Below, piece after piece: positions 26,723 to 35,648 of a DNA stretch of 64,000 bases. How positions within the stretch are numbered: position 1 is the stretch's first letter; each line of letters starts with the position of its first letter. Source of the stretch: Mycolicibacterium nivoides. Lineage in GTDB: Bacteria; Actinomycetota; Actinomycetes; Mycobacteriales; Mycobacteriaceae. The position numbers and the translations under genes are program-made. The notes beneath the pieces were generated by a model, which was not told where the DNA came from, searched no databases, and worked only from the letters and a program-made list of their open reading frames with translations. Where the stretch lies: positions 5,141,208 through 5,205,207 of the forward strand of contig NZ_CP034072.1 of assembly GCF_003855255.1 (NCBI RefSeq), given 5' to 3'.

Positions 26723-27178
26723 TCACACCCCGCTGCCGGCCAGCACCAACAGCACGAACGCTCCCGCGAGCAGTCCCACCCTCACCCAGTGCAGACGGTC
26801 CCAGCGTCCGACCAGTTCGTGGAACTGTTCGGGGTCCTCGCCACCGTCCCCGTCGCCGCCGAATCCCGCCGCGACCCGGTTGTTGATCGGCACCAGCGTG
26901 GTCAGGGTGATCAGCATGACCAGTCCCATCAGCACCACTGCGGTGATGAGCAGCGGCCCGGGGCTCCACAGCGTGGCGGCGATCAGCAGTGCCACCGCAC
27001 CGATGTACCAGAACGGCATCGCCATCCCGAGGATCCGGCCGCCGGTGCTGCGGGCCTGGCGATAGGCGGCATCGGGCAATCGCTGCAGGATCGGGTTGGT
27101 GAACGCGGCGACTCCGAACTCGACGCCGAGCAGCGGGCCGGTGATGATGATGGCGAGAATCTGAACGATTTCCTTCAC
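26723..27178 (-). CDS. DUF1772 membrane protein
   Basis: A 151-residue integral membrane protein with four hydrophobic segments (IVQILAIIITGPLLGVEFGV; WYIGAVALLIAATLW; LLITAVVLMGLVMLITLTTL; VGLLAGAFVLLVLAG) and VPINNRVA, the mark of the DUF1772 (anthrone oxygenase-like) family. The GTG at 27178 is preferred; an upstream TTG at 27214 falls in the operator. It is divergent from an HxlR regulator that probably controls it. Homologues in natural product clusters assist oxidation; role here unknown. Confidence 0.8.
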   Translation of the reverse strand: MKEIVQILAIIITGPLLGVEFGVAAFTNPILQRLPDAAYRQARSTGGRILGMAMPFWYIGAVALLIAATLWSPGPLLITAVVLMGLVMLITLTTLVPINNRVAAGFGGDGDGGEDPEQFHELVGRWDRLHWVRVGLLAGAFVLLVLAGSGV

Positions 27179-27191
27179 ACCATCGAGCCTG

Positions 27192-27234
27192 GTCAGTACG
27201 CTGACAAAAAACAATGTACTGACAAATTAGTCAG
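27192..27234. promoter_or_regulatory. HxlR operator cluster in divergent promoter
   Basis: The 73-bp gap between the divergent starts holds two inverted repeats of the same half-site: GTCAG-TACG-CTGAC (27192-27205) and CTGAC-AAATTA-GTCAG (27219-27234). Repeats in both orientations in a divergent promoter suggest that the HxlR protein controls both genes. Confidence 0.65.
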
Positions 27235-27251
27235 CATTCGAAGGGCCGGGT

Positions 27252-27686
27252 ATGGCTGTTTCCAAGAAAGAGGTCGGCGAGTGCCCGATCGACGCGACGC
27301 TGTCGGTTATCGACGGCCGCTGGAAGGGCACCATCCTGTGGCGGTTGGCCGACGGGCCGATGCGCACCGCTGAACTGCGCCGCAGCATTCCCGACATCAC
27401 CGAACGCATGCTCATCCGGCATCTGCACGATCTGGTCGACGCCGGGATCATCGACCGCCACGATGCGGGCACGGTGCCACCGTGCGTGCACTATTCGATC
27501 TCCGAGTACGGCAAGACGCTGGCGCCGGTACTGGGCGCATTGTGCGAATGGGGCCGTACCCACATGGAGATTCAGAAGCGGAAGCCTCAGCCACGCGCCA
27601 GGGCGGCCGCGCCGACCAGGCCGGCGTCCCCGCCGAGTTCGGCCGGCACCACCCGCAGCCCGCGCAGGAAGTCCAGCCCGGCGTAG
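27252..27686 (+). CDS. HxlR family transcriptional regulator
   Basis: A winged-helix regulator of the MarR/HxlR type. The HxlR domain spans about residues 9-108: CPIDATLSVIDGRWKGTILWRL, ELRRSIPDITERMLIRHL and the wing HYSISEYG. HxlR proteins often use the N-terminal Cys (here Cys11) to sense reactive electrophiles. The last 30 or so residues (PRARAAAPTRPASPPSS and following) are low-complexity and overlap the convergent ROK gene by 100 bp, so the family part ends well before the stop. Operator repeats lie upstream. Confidence 0.85.
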   Translation: MAVSKKEVGECPIDATLSVIDGRWKGTILWRLADGPMRTAELRRSIPDITERMLIRHLHDLVDAGIIDRHDAGTVPPCVHYSISEYGKTLAPVLGALCEWGRTHMEIQKRKPQPRARAAAPTRPASPPSSAGTTRSPRRKSSPA

Positions 27687-28483
27687 TCCGCCAGCGCCGC
27701 ACGGACCGGGTCGAACAGCAATGCCCCGGACTTGGCCACTCCCCCACCGATCACCACCAGGTCCAGGTCGCACACCGCGCCCACCGACGCGACCATGGCC
27801 GCGACCGCGCGGGCGCCGCGCTGAAACGCCTTGATGGCCAGATCATCTCCTCGATTTGCCGCATCGCCCAGCGCCTTGGCGTCGGTACCGTCCCAGCCCT
27901 GCCTGCGGGCCCACCGCACCATGCTCGGCCCCGACGCGATGGTTTCGACGCAGCCGTGCCCGCCGCACGTACACAGCTCACCGCCGTCGGGGGCGACGAC
28001 GACGTGGCCGACGTGCCCGGCGTTACCGGTGCGGCCGTCGTACGGTGCGCCGTCGAGCACGAGGCCTCCACCGACCCCGGTCGACACCACCATGCCGAGC
28101 AGGAACTGCGCGCCCCGGCCCGCACCGCACCATTGCTCACCCAGTGCCATGCACAGCCCGTCGCCACCGAGCCGCACCGGCAACCTGGTGACACCTGAAA
28201 CCCGGTCCACGATCGGAAACTGTTGCCACTCGGTGATATTGATCGGACTGACGGTGCCATTGGGCAGGTCGATCGGGCCGGCCGAGGCCACGCCGACGCC
28301 GGTCGCGGCTCCGTCCGCGGCCTGCACGGTCTCGGCGAGCAGCTTCTCGACGACAGCCCACACCGCCTCGGCATCACCGTCGGGGGTCGGCAGCTGGGCC
28401 CGATGGACCAGCTTCCCGTCGGGATCCACCAGGCCGGCGGCGATCTTGGTGCCGCCGATGTCGAGCGCCAGGGTCAGTGGCAT
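27587..28483 (-). CDS. ROK family sugar kinase (Rv0650-like)
   Basis: A 298-residue ROK kinase that should phosphorylate a free hexose such as glucose, mannose or an N-acetyl sugar with ATP. ATP motif DIGGTKIAAGLVD at residues 8-20, GNAGHVGH (sugar contact Glu replaced by His-Val-Gly-His context), and the zinc motif CTCGGHGCVETIASG are present. It is last in the EEP-mannosidase-FabD2-like-ROK operon, 12 bp after its neighbour, so it may phosphorylate mannose released by the mannosidase. The ROK fold is sure; the sugar is inference. Confidence 0.87.
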   Translation of the reverse strand: MPLTLALDIGGTKIAAGLVDPDGKLVHRAQLPTPDGDAEAVWAVVEKLLAETVQAADGAATGVGVASAGPIDLPNGTVSPINITEWQQFPIVDRVSGVTRLPVRLGGDGLCMALGEQWCGAGRGAQFLLGMVVSTGVGGGLVLDGAPYDGRTGNAGHVGHVVVAPDGGELCTCGGHGCVETIASGPSMVRWARRQGWDGTDAKALGDAANRGDDLAIKAFQRGARAVAAMVASVGAVCDLDLVVIGGGVAKSGALLFDPVRAALADYAGLDFLRGLRVVPAELGGDAGLVGAAALARG

Positions 28484-28495
28484 CGGAAGGTCCCC

Positions 28496-29113
28496 TTAGT
28501 GCTTGTGGGTGTTGTCCGGTTGGCGGGGATCGCCGGGATGTTCGTATCCGGGCGCCAGCTGCACCAGAGCCGCGCAACGCGCATCGAGCCACTGCCGGAA
28601 GGCCTGCCTGCGCGCGGCTCCCCGCAAATGGGCGGCGATCTGATCGCGAACCTCATCGAGGGACGGCACGACAGGCCGCGTGCGCCATCCGTGCGGCCCG
28701 GCCGGCGTCTCGGCGAAGCGCAGCGGATTGCGTGCGTGGTACGCGGCCACCTCCTCATCCGAGACATCCACCGCAGCAGTGACATCGGCGAACACCGCCC
28801 GGGCCGAAGGTGCACCCAGCGTGGCGGCGGCGACACTGCCGATCTGCAGCCGGGCCGAGGTATCGGGCAGTACCTCGTCCAGGGTGGGAGCATCTTCATC
28901 GGACAGTTCGCACGCCAGGGCCTCGTCGTCGACCACCCGTTCGGCAACCACCAATTGGGTGAGCCAGCGACGCAGCTGACGCCCCTCGCTGGTTCCGGGG
29001 CGGGGCAGCGCCGACGCCCGGTTCCCCGCCCGCAACGCTGCCTCCCGGTCGTCGATCTCCTTGATCGACACCGGTTTTCCGGCCACCCGGGCCGCCCAAG
29101 TCACCTGGTTCAT
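28496..29113 (-). CDS. Foldase-like protein annotated FabD2 in M. tuberculosis (Rv0649-like)
   Basis: A 205-residue protein. The ATG at 29113 overlaps the mannosidase stop (ATGA); reading from 29299 would run inside that gene and is rejected. The position matches Rv0649, which is called malonyl-CoA transacylase FabD2, but the GHSLG active-site motif of FabD is absent and the length is about two thirds of FabD. The segment VSDEEVAAYHARNPLRFAE resembles the helix-loop of SurA/PrsA-type peptidyl-prolyl isomerase chaperones. There is no signal peptide. I call it foldase-like with low certainty. Confidence 0.7.
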   Translation of the reverse strand: MNQVTWAARVAGKPVSIKEIDDREAALRAGNRASALPRPGTSEGRQLRRWLTQLVVAERVVDDEALACELSDEDAPTLDEVLPDTSARLQIGSVAAATLGAPSARAVFADVTAAVDVSDEEVAAYHARNPLRFAETPAGPHGWRTRPVVPSLDEVRDQIAAHLRGAARRQAFRQWLDARCAALVQLAPGYEHPGDPRQPDNTHKH

Positions 29114-32100
29114 CGCACCATGACCTTTACGGCCGGTGAGTAGATCAGCCGTCCGGCACAACCCACCCGGATCAACGCCCACCATTCCCCAGGTTCGACC
29201 CACGACGGTGGTGCGACATCGAATCCGATCTGCGCCGTACCGCCCGCGGGCACTTCGACCCCCGCCGCGGCCGGCCCCATCCATTCCCACGTTCCCCACG
29301 GGCTGATGAGGTGCGCCTCGGCGGTCAGGTCGGCGAGTGCGTCGGTGCCGATCGTGACGGACAGCCGCGCGGTCTCACCTGCCTTGACGTCGACAGCATC
29401 CGGCTCGGACACCAGTTTGAGCACTTGGGCACTGGGCTCACCGATCGTGACGACGCAGACGTCCTCGACCACCTGCCGCCACGACGGCGGCAGGGCCGCA
29501 CCTCCGCCGGTCACCGCGAGTTCGGCGCGCACCGGGTACAGCCCGGGTTGGGCCCCGGCCGGGATGCTCAGCACCACATCGGTTTCCAGATGCTCCCCGG
29601 GTGGCAGCACGTAGGACAGATCCGCGGGTTGCACCTCCCACCCCGGCGGAGCGGACAGTCTGACCCTGCCGTGCAGCGCCGCGTCGGTGCAATCGCTGGC
29701 CGCGGTGAGCCGGACGATCACTTCGGTATCGGGTTGCCCGGCAATGCTCTCCGGATGCAGATACGCCACGGCGGGCAGGCCGCCCAACGGGGCCGGGCCG
29801 CGATTGTGCAGCCAGTACCGGGCGTACAGCGGCTGAGCCGCCTCGGCCTCGGGTGCCAGCTGCCGGTGCTCGGCGCGCAGCATCCTGGGCAGGTTGAGCT
29901 GGGTGGACACCGTGGCGATCTGGTAGCCGTGCAGCCTCAGATCCGAAGGTTGCTCGGGCAGCGGCTCCTCCAGCAGGTTCAGGTTCGCGGCGGCCGAGAC
30001 CGCGCGCAGGCCGGAGCGGATGGTGACCTCTGCGGCGCCGCCGGTGATCTCGACCAGCCGCGCCGTGACCCCATCGGCCGGGTCGGTGCTGCGTGCGCTG
30101 CCCGACGCCAGCGGATTGCCGGCGGCCTTGAGCGCGCCGAGTTGCACCGACCCGGCGGGCTCGATCTCCAGCAGTGATCCCCACGCCGGCAGCCCGCCGG
30201 CGGCGTCCGAGTCGACGACCACCGGCTGCAGCGGGCGGTTGAACTCCGCGGCGCTGGGGGCGACTCGCGCGGTCCGCCAGTCACCGGCGCCGCTGACCAG
30301 TGCGTAGTCGAATGTGTGTGTCCAGTGCTGCAATTGGAAGTTGGATCCGTCCGGTGCCGTGCGCCGCGGCGGGTCGATCCAGGTGCCGGACGGCCAGCCG
30401 GTGCAGGACCGCATGAGCGACGTGTGCAGGGTGCCGTCCGGCTCGACCGCGAAGCTCGGCACACCGCGGTTCAGCAGTGCCACCGTGCGGGCCTCGAACG
30501 GCTCGGCCGCCGCGAAGGCTCGTTGGGTGACAACGATCTCGGCGTGGCCCAGCTCATCGACCACCGCGTCGAGGTCGCCGGCCAGGATCAGCACCGGCAG
30601 GGTGCGTACCCCGCGCAGATCGGCGCCGGGCACCCAGTGTTCGATCAACGGCGCGGCAGCGGGCACCCACACCCGAGCCGATCCGGTTGCGTCGATCTGA
30701 CGCTTGAGTTCGTCGGCGTAGGCGACGTCGGCCTCGGCGAGAACAGCTGCGGTGAAGGGGTTTTCATCCGGGCCGCCGAGCGCGAACCGGGTGTCGGGCA
30801 GGTTGGAGTCCACGCTGAGATCGCCGTAGCGCGGCTTGTCGGCGGCGCTGCAGGTGGCGGTGACGCCGGCCCGCACCAGGGCCACCATCAGATCGCGGGG
30901 GCTCACCCCGTCGGGAGCGACCACCTCGGCCACCGAGACCGCCCGGACCGCCGACCCGATGCGCACCCGTACCGCCGAGGACAGCCCGAACCAACCGTAG
31001 GCCGGGTTGTCCAGCGTCCACGGGTGTTGCGCGGCATCCACGGCGTGATGATCCGAACCGTCGTGCAGCAGCCCGAATCCGCGCCCGATCACCGCGTCGC
31101 CGACCTCGCTCACCGGCAACGCGCCGGGCACCGGGCAGGGCCACCGCAGCCGGACCAGGCGGTCCGCACCGACGAATTCGTCGATGACCGTGCGGCAGTC
31201 GACGCGGTCCACACCCGACCAGAGCGTGATGATCTGGGTGTAGCGCAACAGGCCTGGGATGCGGCCCCGCACGATCACCCGCTGCCCGAGCGGGCTCTGA
31301 TAGCACTGCACGTCGTCGGCCGGGCCGGCCGAGGAGCACACCACCGGCCCCGTCGGCAGCAGGTGCCAGGGCCCTTCCCCGGCTTGGGGGTGGGCCGAAT
31401 ACTCCTCGTAGACGGCCAGTTCGTTGCCGACGCCGCCGTCGGCGATGAGCTCGCGCCCGTCGTCCACGAGCGAGCACACCGCACCGCCGCGGGCGGCATC
31501 GACGCGCAGCCGGTACCGGTCGTTGGCGATCTCGTCCCCGGCCAGCGATTTCCAGCCGCCCGCCGCCCCGGAGACGAAACGGTAGGACCGCCAGCCCAGC
31601 GACGGCACGTCACGGGCCAGCCAGCTGACCGTGGCTCCGTCATGCTCGACGAGTACGGGCACCTCGTTGCCGTCGCTGTCGAGCACCGCACCGGAGAACG
31701 GCGTGTCCAGGTGCACCGTGACGATGTCGGTCCGGTTGTGCGCCACGGCATTCCACACGATCACTGATCCATCGACCGCCTCGGACAACAGGCCCAGCGC
31801 GTTGTCCCGGGCGGTGACGCCCAGCTCCCACGCGTCGCGCCAGCCGGTCAGCAGGTCGAGGTAGACCTGATCGGACTCCGATCCGGTGATGGCGTCGTGA
31901 TGCGCACCGTAGGCCAGCTGCACCCAGGCCTTGGCCATTGCGGCCTGCGGATAGTCCGCGCCGCCGAGCAACCCGGCGAACACCGAGAACCGCTCCGCGT
32001 CGAGCACCGCATCCTCGGCGGCCCGGTTGGCCTGTTTGGTGTCGATGTAGGAGACGTCCTTGCCGGTGTAGATCGGGTTCATGTCGCGGGTCTGCGGGGA

Positions 32101-33237
32101 CGGCGCGATCCCGCGCTCGTCGACTTCGGCCCGCACCGCGGTGAAGAATTCGGACGGCAGGGCGCACACGAACTTCGGCCAGGCGTACCGCGAGTTCCAG
32201 TCGCGGTGGATCTGGGTGACCCATTTGTTGGGCGGGGTGTAGTCGGTGCCGACCGGCAGGAGCACGTTGCGGGTCAACGCAACTCGCTTGAGTTTGGTGA
32301 ACAGGGTGTAGGCGGATTCCTCGGCCTCGGCCAGTGAGGCAGCGGAGTCCATCCACCATCCGGCCGAATAGTGCGCAGGCATGTAGTGGGTGAGAAGCCC
32401 GCGGCCCGAGGGCGCGATCCACTCGAACTCGCTCGCGAACTGCATGCGCTCCGGGTCGCCGTCGTTCTGCATCGGGCCCCACTGGTGGTGCGGCCCACGC
32501 GCCCACGAACTCGAGGTCAGGCCGACGTCGGCCGCCATCCCGGGAAACTGCGGATCGTGCCCGAACACGTCGAGCTGCCAGGCGGTGGCGGGGTCAGCAC
32601 CCAGCACGTCACGCTGAAAACCCATGCCCGACACGAAATTCCGGATCGCGGTCTCTGGGCTGGTGAGGTTGGTGTTGGGTTCGTTGTAGGTGCCGCCCAT
32701 GATCTCGACGCGCCCCTGCGCGATGAACCGGCGCAGATCGGCCCGGTCTTCGGGACGGGCATCCCAGTACGGCTTGAGGTAGTCCACCTCGGCCAGCACG
32801 AACTTGTATTCGGGTTCGCGCCGGGCTATTTCCAGGTGTGCGTGCACCAGGTCGAAGCCGTTGGTCTGGCGGCACTGCCCGGGCGGGTCCTCGGTCCACA
32901 CGCTGGTATAGGCGGCCTGGGTGTTCCACCAGACGGGGTCGTAGTGGAAGTGGCTGATCATGTACATCGTCCAGCCCGGTTCGGCGACGGTGAACTCGAA
33001 GTCGATCGAGCCGACCCGCGCCCGCCGGATCTCGCCGGGCACGCCGCGCTCGACGTCCACCGGCACCTCGACGGTTCCGTCTCCGGCTGCGGCGATCGCC
33101 TCACCGGAGAGCCCGTCCCCGCTGACCCGCACGGGCGTCGGCGCGGCGCAGGCCTCGTATCGCACCCGCACCAGCTGCCGAGGGGCATCCTCCGGCCCGG
33201 CAAACAGCTCCGTCGTCTCCACTGACGTGACGTGCAT
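29110..33237 (-). CDS. Glycoside hydrolase family 38 alpha-mannosidase
   Basis: A 1375-residue alpha-mannosidase that hydrolyses alpha-mannosidic bonds. The GH38 catalytic domain starts near residue 92 with HFHYDPVWWNTQ (96-107), whose His and Asp bind zinc. QLDVFGHDPQF (221-231) includes the likely nucleophile Asp. Beta-sandwich domains follow, and the last 300 residues hold an NPCBM-associated/NEW3-like domain (PPGWEVQPADLSYVLPPGEH). No signal peptide is seen, so it is probably cytosolic. It lies 18 bp after an EEP hydrolase and overlaps the next gene by four bases. Position equals Rv0648. Substrate could be mannosylated glycans or lipids. Confidence 0.92.
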   Translation of the reverse strand: MHVTSVETTELFAGPEDAPRQLVRVRYEACAAPTPVRVSGDGLSGEAIAAAGDGTVEVPVDVERGVPGEIRRARVGSIDFEFTVAEPGWTMYMISHFHYDPVWWNTQAAYTSVWTEDPPGQCRQTNGFDLVHAHLEIARREPEYKFVLAEVDYLKPYWDARPEDRADLRRFIAQGRVEIMGGTYNEPNTNLTSPETAIRNFVSGMGFQRDVLGADPATAWQLDVFGHDPQFPGMAADVGLTSSSWARGPHHQWGPMQNDGDPERMQFASEFEWIAPSGRGLLTHYMPAHYSAGWWMDSAASLAEAEESAYTLFTKLKRVALTRNVLLPVGTDYTPPNKWVTQIHRDWNSRYAWPKFVCALPSEFFTAVRAEVDERGIAPSPQTRDMNPIYTGKDVSYIDTKQANRAAEDAVLDAERFSVFAGLLGGADYPQAAMAKAWVQLAYGAHHDAITGSESDQVYLDLLTGWRDAWELGVTARDNALGLLSEAVDGSVIVWNAVAHNRTDIVTVHLDTPFSGAVLDSDGNEVPVLVEHDGATVSWLARDVPSLGWRSYRFVSGAAGGWKSLAGDEIANDRYRLRVDAARGGAVCSLVDDGRELIADGGVGNELAVYEEYSAHPQAGEGPWHLLPTGPVVCSSAGPADDVQCYQSPLGQRVIVRGRIPGLLRYTQIITLWSGVDRVDCRTVIDEFVGADRLVRLRWPCPVPGALPVSEVGDAVIGRGFGLLHDGSDHHAVDAAQHPWTLDNPAYGWFGLSSAVRVRIGSAVRAVSVAEVVAPDGVSPRDLMVALVRAGVTATCSAADKPRYGDLSVDSNLPDTRFALGGPDENPFTAAVLAEADVAYADELKRQIDATGSARVWVPAAAPLIEHWVPGADLRGVRTLPVLILAGDLDAVVDELGHAEIVVTQRAFAAAEPFEARTVALLNRGVPSFAVEPDGTLHTSLMRSCTGWPSGTWIDPPRRTAPDGSNFQLQHWTHTFDYALVSGAGDWRTARVAPSAAEFNRPLQPVVVDSDAAGGLPAWGSLLEIEPAGSVQLGALKAAGNPLASGSARSTDPADGVTARLVEITGGAAEVTIRSGLRAVSAAANLNLLEEPLPEQPSDLRLHGYQIATVSTQLNLPRMLRAEHRQLAPEAEAAQPLYARYWLHNRGPAPLGGLPAVAYLHPESIAGQPDTEVIVRLTAASDCTDAALHGRVRLSAPPGWEVQPADLSYVLPPGEHLETDVVLSIPAGAQPGLYPVRAELAVTGGGAALPPSWRQVVEDVCVVTIGEPSAQVLKLVSEPDAVDVKAGETARLSVTIGTDALADLTAEAHLISPWGTWEWMGPAAAGVEVPAGGTAQIGFDVAPPSWVEPGEWWALIRVGCAGRLIYSPAVKVMVR

Positions 33238-33255
33238 CTGGAAAACCCTACGACT

Positions 33256-34008
33256 TCAAGGCACCGAAATGTCGACGACCAGTGCCCGATGATCCGAAAT
33301 CGGCAGGTGCGGTGCGGCGTATGCGGTGGCGGCCAGCGTGGGGTCGTCGGTGAGGATGTGGTCGAGTTGCGTCGTCGGCGTGTCGGCAGGGAAGGTCGGG
33401 GCGGCGCCGAGCGGACGCCAGCGCTCCGGGGCGCCCGAGTTCAGGTCTCCCATGAGAATCCTCGGGCCCGGAAAGCCGCTCAGATCCCGCAGCAGATGCC
33501 GCAGTTGCACCCGGTTCCACCCCGGCACGAACGACAGGTGGGTATTGGCCACCGAGATCGGACCGAGCGGCGTATCGACGCGGGCCACCATCGCGGCCCT
33601 GGGCTCCTCGTGAACGATCCGGAACCGGCGGATCCCCGAGACGTACATCGGGAACCGAACCGGTATCCGCGGGAGCCGCAACACTTGCCAGTTCTCGACC
33701 GGATAGCGGGTGAGCAGGGCGATGCCGTAAGCGGCGGTTCCGGGTTGTTCACGTCCGGTCGCGGCCATCCAGGTGGCACCGGGCGTTCCGGAGATCGCGG
33801 CGACGAACCGGTGGTGCACGGCGTTCATCGCGTCGGCGGCCACGGCGGTGAGGTCGGCCTTTCCCGAGCGCGGCTGATCCAGGTCGACTTCCTGCAGCGC
33901 GAGGATGTCGGCGTCGAGTTCGGCCACCGCAGCGGCCAGTCTGCCCAGGTCGACATCGCCGTCGTGGACACTGCGCCCGTGCAGGATGTTGAAAGTGGCC
34001 AGCCGCAT
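33256..34008 (-). CDS. Endonuclease/exonuclease/phosphatase family hydrolase
   Basis: A 250-residue EEP-fold protein. The metal and catalytic motifs are in order: FNILHGR (Asn), LALQEVD (Glu), ANTHLSF (His), MGDLNS (Asp-Asn) and LDHILTD ... PISDHRALVVDI (Asp-His). Members cleave phosphodiesters of DNA, RNA, inositol phosphates or lipids; the short length and lack of signal peptide do not decide. It heads the mannosidase operon. Confidence 0.85.
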   Translation of the reverse strand: MRLATFNILHGRSVHDGDVDLGRLAAAVAELDADILALQEVDLDQPRSGKADLTAVAADAMNAVHHRFVAAISGTPGATWMAATGREQPGTAAYGIALLTRYPVENWQVLRLPRIPVRFPMYVSGIRRFRIVHEEPRAAMVARVDTPLGPISVANTHLSFVPGWNRVQLRHLLRDLSGFPGPRILMGDLNSGAPERWRPLGAAPTFPADTPTTQLDHILTDDPTLAATAYAAPHLPISDHRALVVDISVP

Positions 34009-34073
34009 GGGTACTCAGTACCCACAACGGCATCGGCTCCATCATCCGAAGCCCCACAGACCTTGGATCGCGC

Positions 34074-34622
34074 ATGCTCGACCGCAACGACGCACTCCGT
34101 GACGCGCTGAAACGCGCCGCGTCGGCGTTCAAGGCGCACGGACCGCGGTTCGCCCTGGCCGGCAGCTACGCGCTGTGGGCCTACGGTGCACCCGAACCGG
34201 TGCACGACGTCGACTTCGTGGTCGCAGAGGCCGACGCCGAGGCGGCCGAGGTGACGTTGCGCAAGGCCGGATTCCAGATCGTGCACGTCCCCGAGGACTG
34301 GTTGTTCAAGGCCTATCCCGACGACGACGTCCTGGTCGACGTGCTCTACCAACTCAACGGGGCGTCGGTGGATGTGACCACCCTCGGATCCGCCGAGGTG
34401 CTCGACGTCCTGGCGATCCGGATGCCGGTCCTGCCGCCGACAGTGGTGGTGTCGGAAAGGCTGCGGTCACTCAACGAGCACCACTGCGACTTCGCGGCGC
34501 TGCTGCCCGCCGCCCGTGCGGTGCGCGAGCAGGTCGACTGGGATGCGGTGCGGGTCGCGACCGCCGACAACGACTTCGCCGCCGCGTTCCTGATGCTCAT
34601 CGACCGGCTCGGCATCAGCTAG
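34074..34622 (+). CDS. Nucleotidyltransferase-fold protein
   Basis: A 182-residue protein with the minimal nucleotidyltransferase signature GSYALWAYG followed by HDVDFVV, in which the DxD pair would bind metal. Related proteins include aminoglycoside-type transferases and AbiEii/MNT antitoxin-toxin systems. No partner HEPN or AbiEi-like gene is adjacent. It is convergent with a WYL regulator; their stop codons share the palindrome CTAG at 34619-34622. Function unknown. Confidence 0.75.
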   Translation: MLDRNDALRDALKRAASAFKAHGPRFALAGSYALWAYGAPEPVHDVDFVVAEADAEAAEVTLRKAGFQIVHVPEDWLFKAYPDDDVLVDVLYQLNGASVDVTTLGSAEVLDVLAIRMPVLPPTVVVSERLRSLNEHHCDFAALLPAARAVREQVDWDAVRVATADNDFAAAFLMLIDRLGIS

Positions 34623-35587
34623 TTCCCCTGAGCGGCGGCGTGCAGGCGTGCGGCCACGACTCCGACGGCAGCCGCCACCTCGGGCGGTTCCAGCACCTCG
34701 AAGTCGTAGCCCACGGTGGCGAAGTACAGCACCATACGTTCGGGGTCGTCGGCGCCGGCGGTGACGATGCAGGCGTCGGGCCCGTCCGCCTCGACTGTGG
34801 CCGACGCTGGTGGAAACTTCTGTGCCACAACTGCTTGCGGCGCCTGGTACCGCACCCGGGCGCTGTAGCGGTAAGGCGAGGAGCTGATCGAGCGGCGCAC
34901 ATAGTCGGCCGCGTCCGGGGCCTCCCGCGGCGTGAACGTGCTGCCTCGCGCCACGACCGCCGACATCCGGTCCAGCCGCAGGCTCCGCCAGTCTTCGCGG
35001 TCACGGTCATAGGTCATCAGGTACCAGCGCCGTCCGGTGGTCACCAGTTGATAGGGCTCCAACCGTCGCTGGGTGTGGTTGCCCCGGATATCGGTGTAGT
35101 CGGCGCTGACGTGTTCATGGTCGCGGCAGGCCCGGGCCAGGGTCATCAGCACGTCGGGCTCCACCGGTGCGTCCGACGAGTTCGGGGCCAGGGTGACGGT
35201 CGCGTCGTGCACCGCCGAGACCTGCGAACGCAACCGCGCGGGCATGACCTGGTCGAGCTTGGACAGCGCCCGGAGGGCGGATTCCCCGACGCCCGCGACG
35301 CTTCCGCCTGCGGCCAACCGCAGGCAGACGGCCATCGCGACGGCCTCGTCGGGGTCGAGCAGCAGCGGTGGCAGCGCCGCGCCGGCACCGAGCTGGTAGC
35401 CGCCGCCCTGCCCCTTGCTGGCGTGGACGGGATACCCGAGTTCCCGCAACCGCTCGATGTCGCGACGGACGCTGCGCGTGGTGACGTCGAGCCGTTCGGC
35501 CAACTCCTCACCCGTCCACACCCGGCGCGACTGCAGCAGTCCGAGGAGTTGCAGCACCCGGCCGGTGGTTTCGCTGCTCACGGCCAT
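34619..35587 (-). CDS. WYL domain transcriptional regulator
   Basis: A 322-residue regulator with an N-terminal DeoR/HTH_11 winged helix (residues 8-60: VLQLLGLLQSRRVWTGEELA ... TTRSVRRDIERL) and a WYL domain near 165-235 (LVTTGRRWYLMTYDRDRE). WYL domains bind nucleic acid or nucleotide ligands. I start at ATG 35587; six residues earlier is possible. It is divergent from the DinB gene with a candidate operator between, so it likely controls that gene and itself. Confidence 0.87.
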   Translation of the reverse strand: MAVSSETTGRVLQLLGLLQSRRVWTGEELAERLDVTTRSVRRDIERLRELGYPVHASKGQGGGYQLGAGAALPPLLLDPDEAVAMAVCLRLAAGGSVAGVGESALRALSKLDQVMPARLRSQVSAVHDATVTLAPNSSDAPVEPDVLMTLARACRDHEHVSADYTDIRGNHTQRRLEPYQLVTTGRRWYLMTYDRDREDWRSLRLDRMSAVVARGSTFTPREAPDAADYVRRSISSSPYRYSARVRYQAPQAVVAQKFPPASATVEADGPDACIVTAGADDPERMVLYFATVGYDFEVLEPPEVAAAVGVVAARLHAAAQGN

Positions 35588-35608
35588 GCAACAAGTGTGC
35601 CGCACTTT

Positions 35609-35627
35609 TAGGACCGAGACTGTCCTA
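35609..35627. promoter_or_regulatory. Candidate WYL regulator operator
   Basis: A perfect inverted repeat TAGGAC-N7-GTCCTA lies 22 bases before the WYL start and 22 before the DinB start, the centre of the divergent promoter. Confidence 0.6.
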
Positions 35628-35648
35628 TATGCATGAGACGGTATTCCT

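Noticed and set aside
34074..35587. Toxin-antitoxin pair formed by the nucleotidyltransferase and WYL gene
   Set aside because: They are convergent, not an operon, and neither a HEPN toxin nor an AbiEi-type partner is present.
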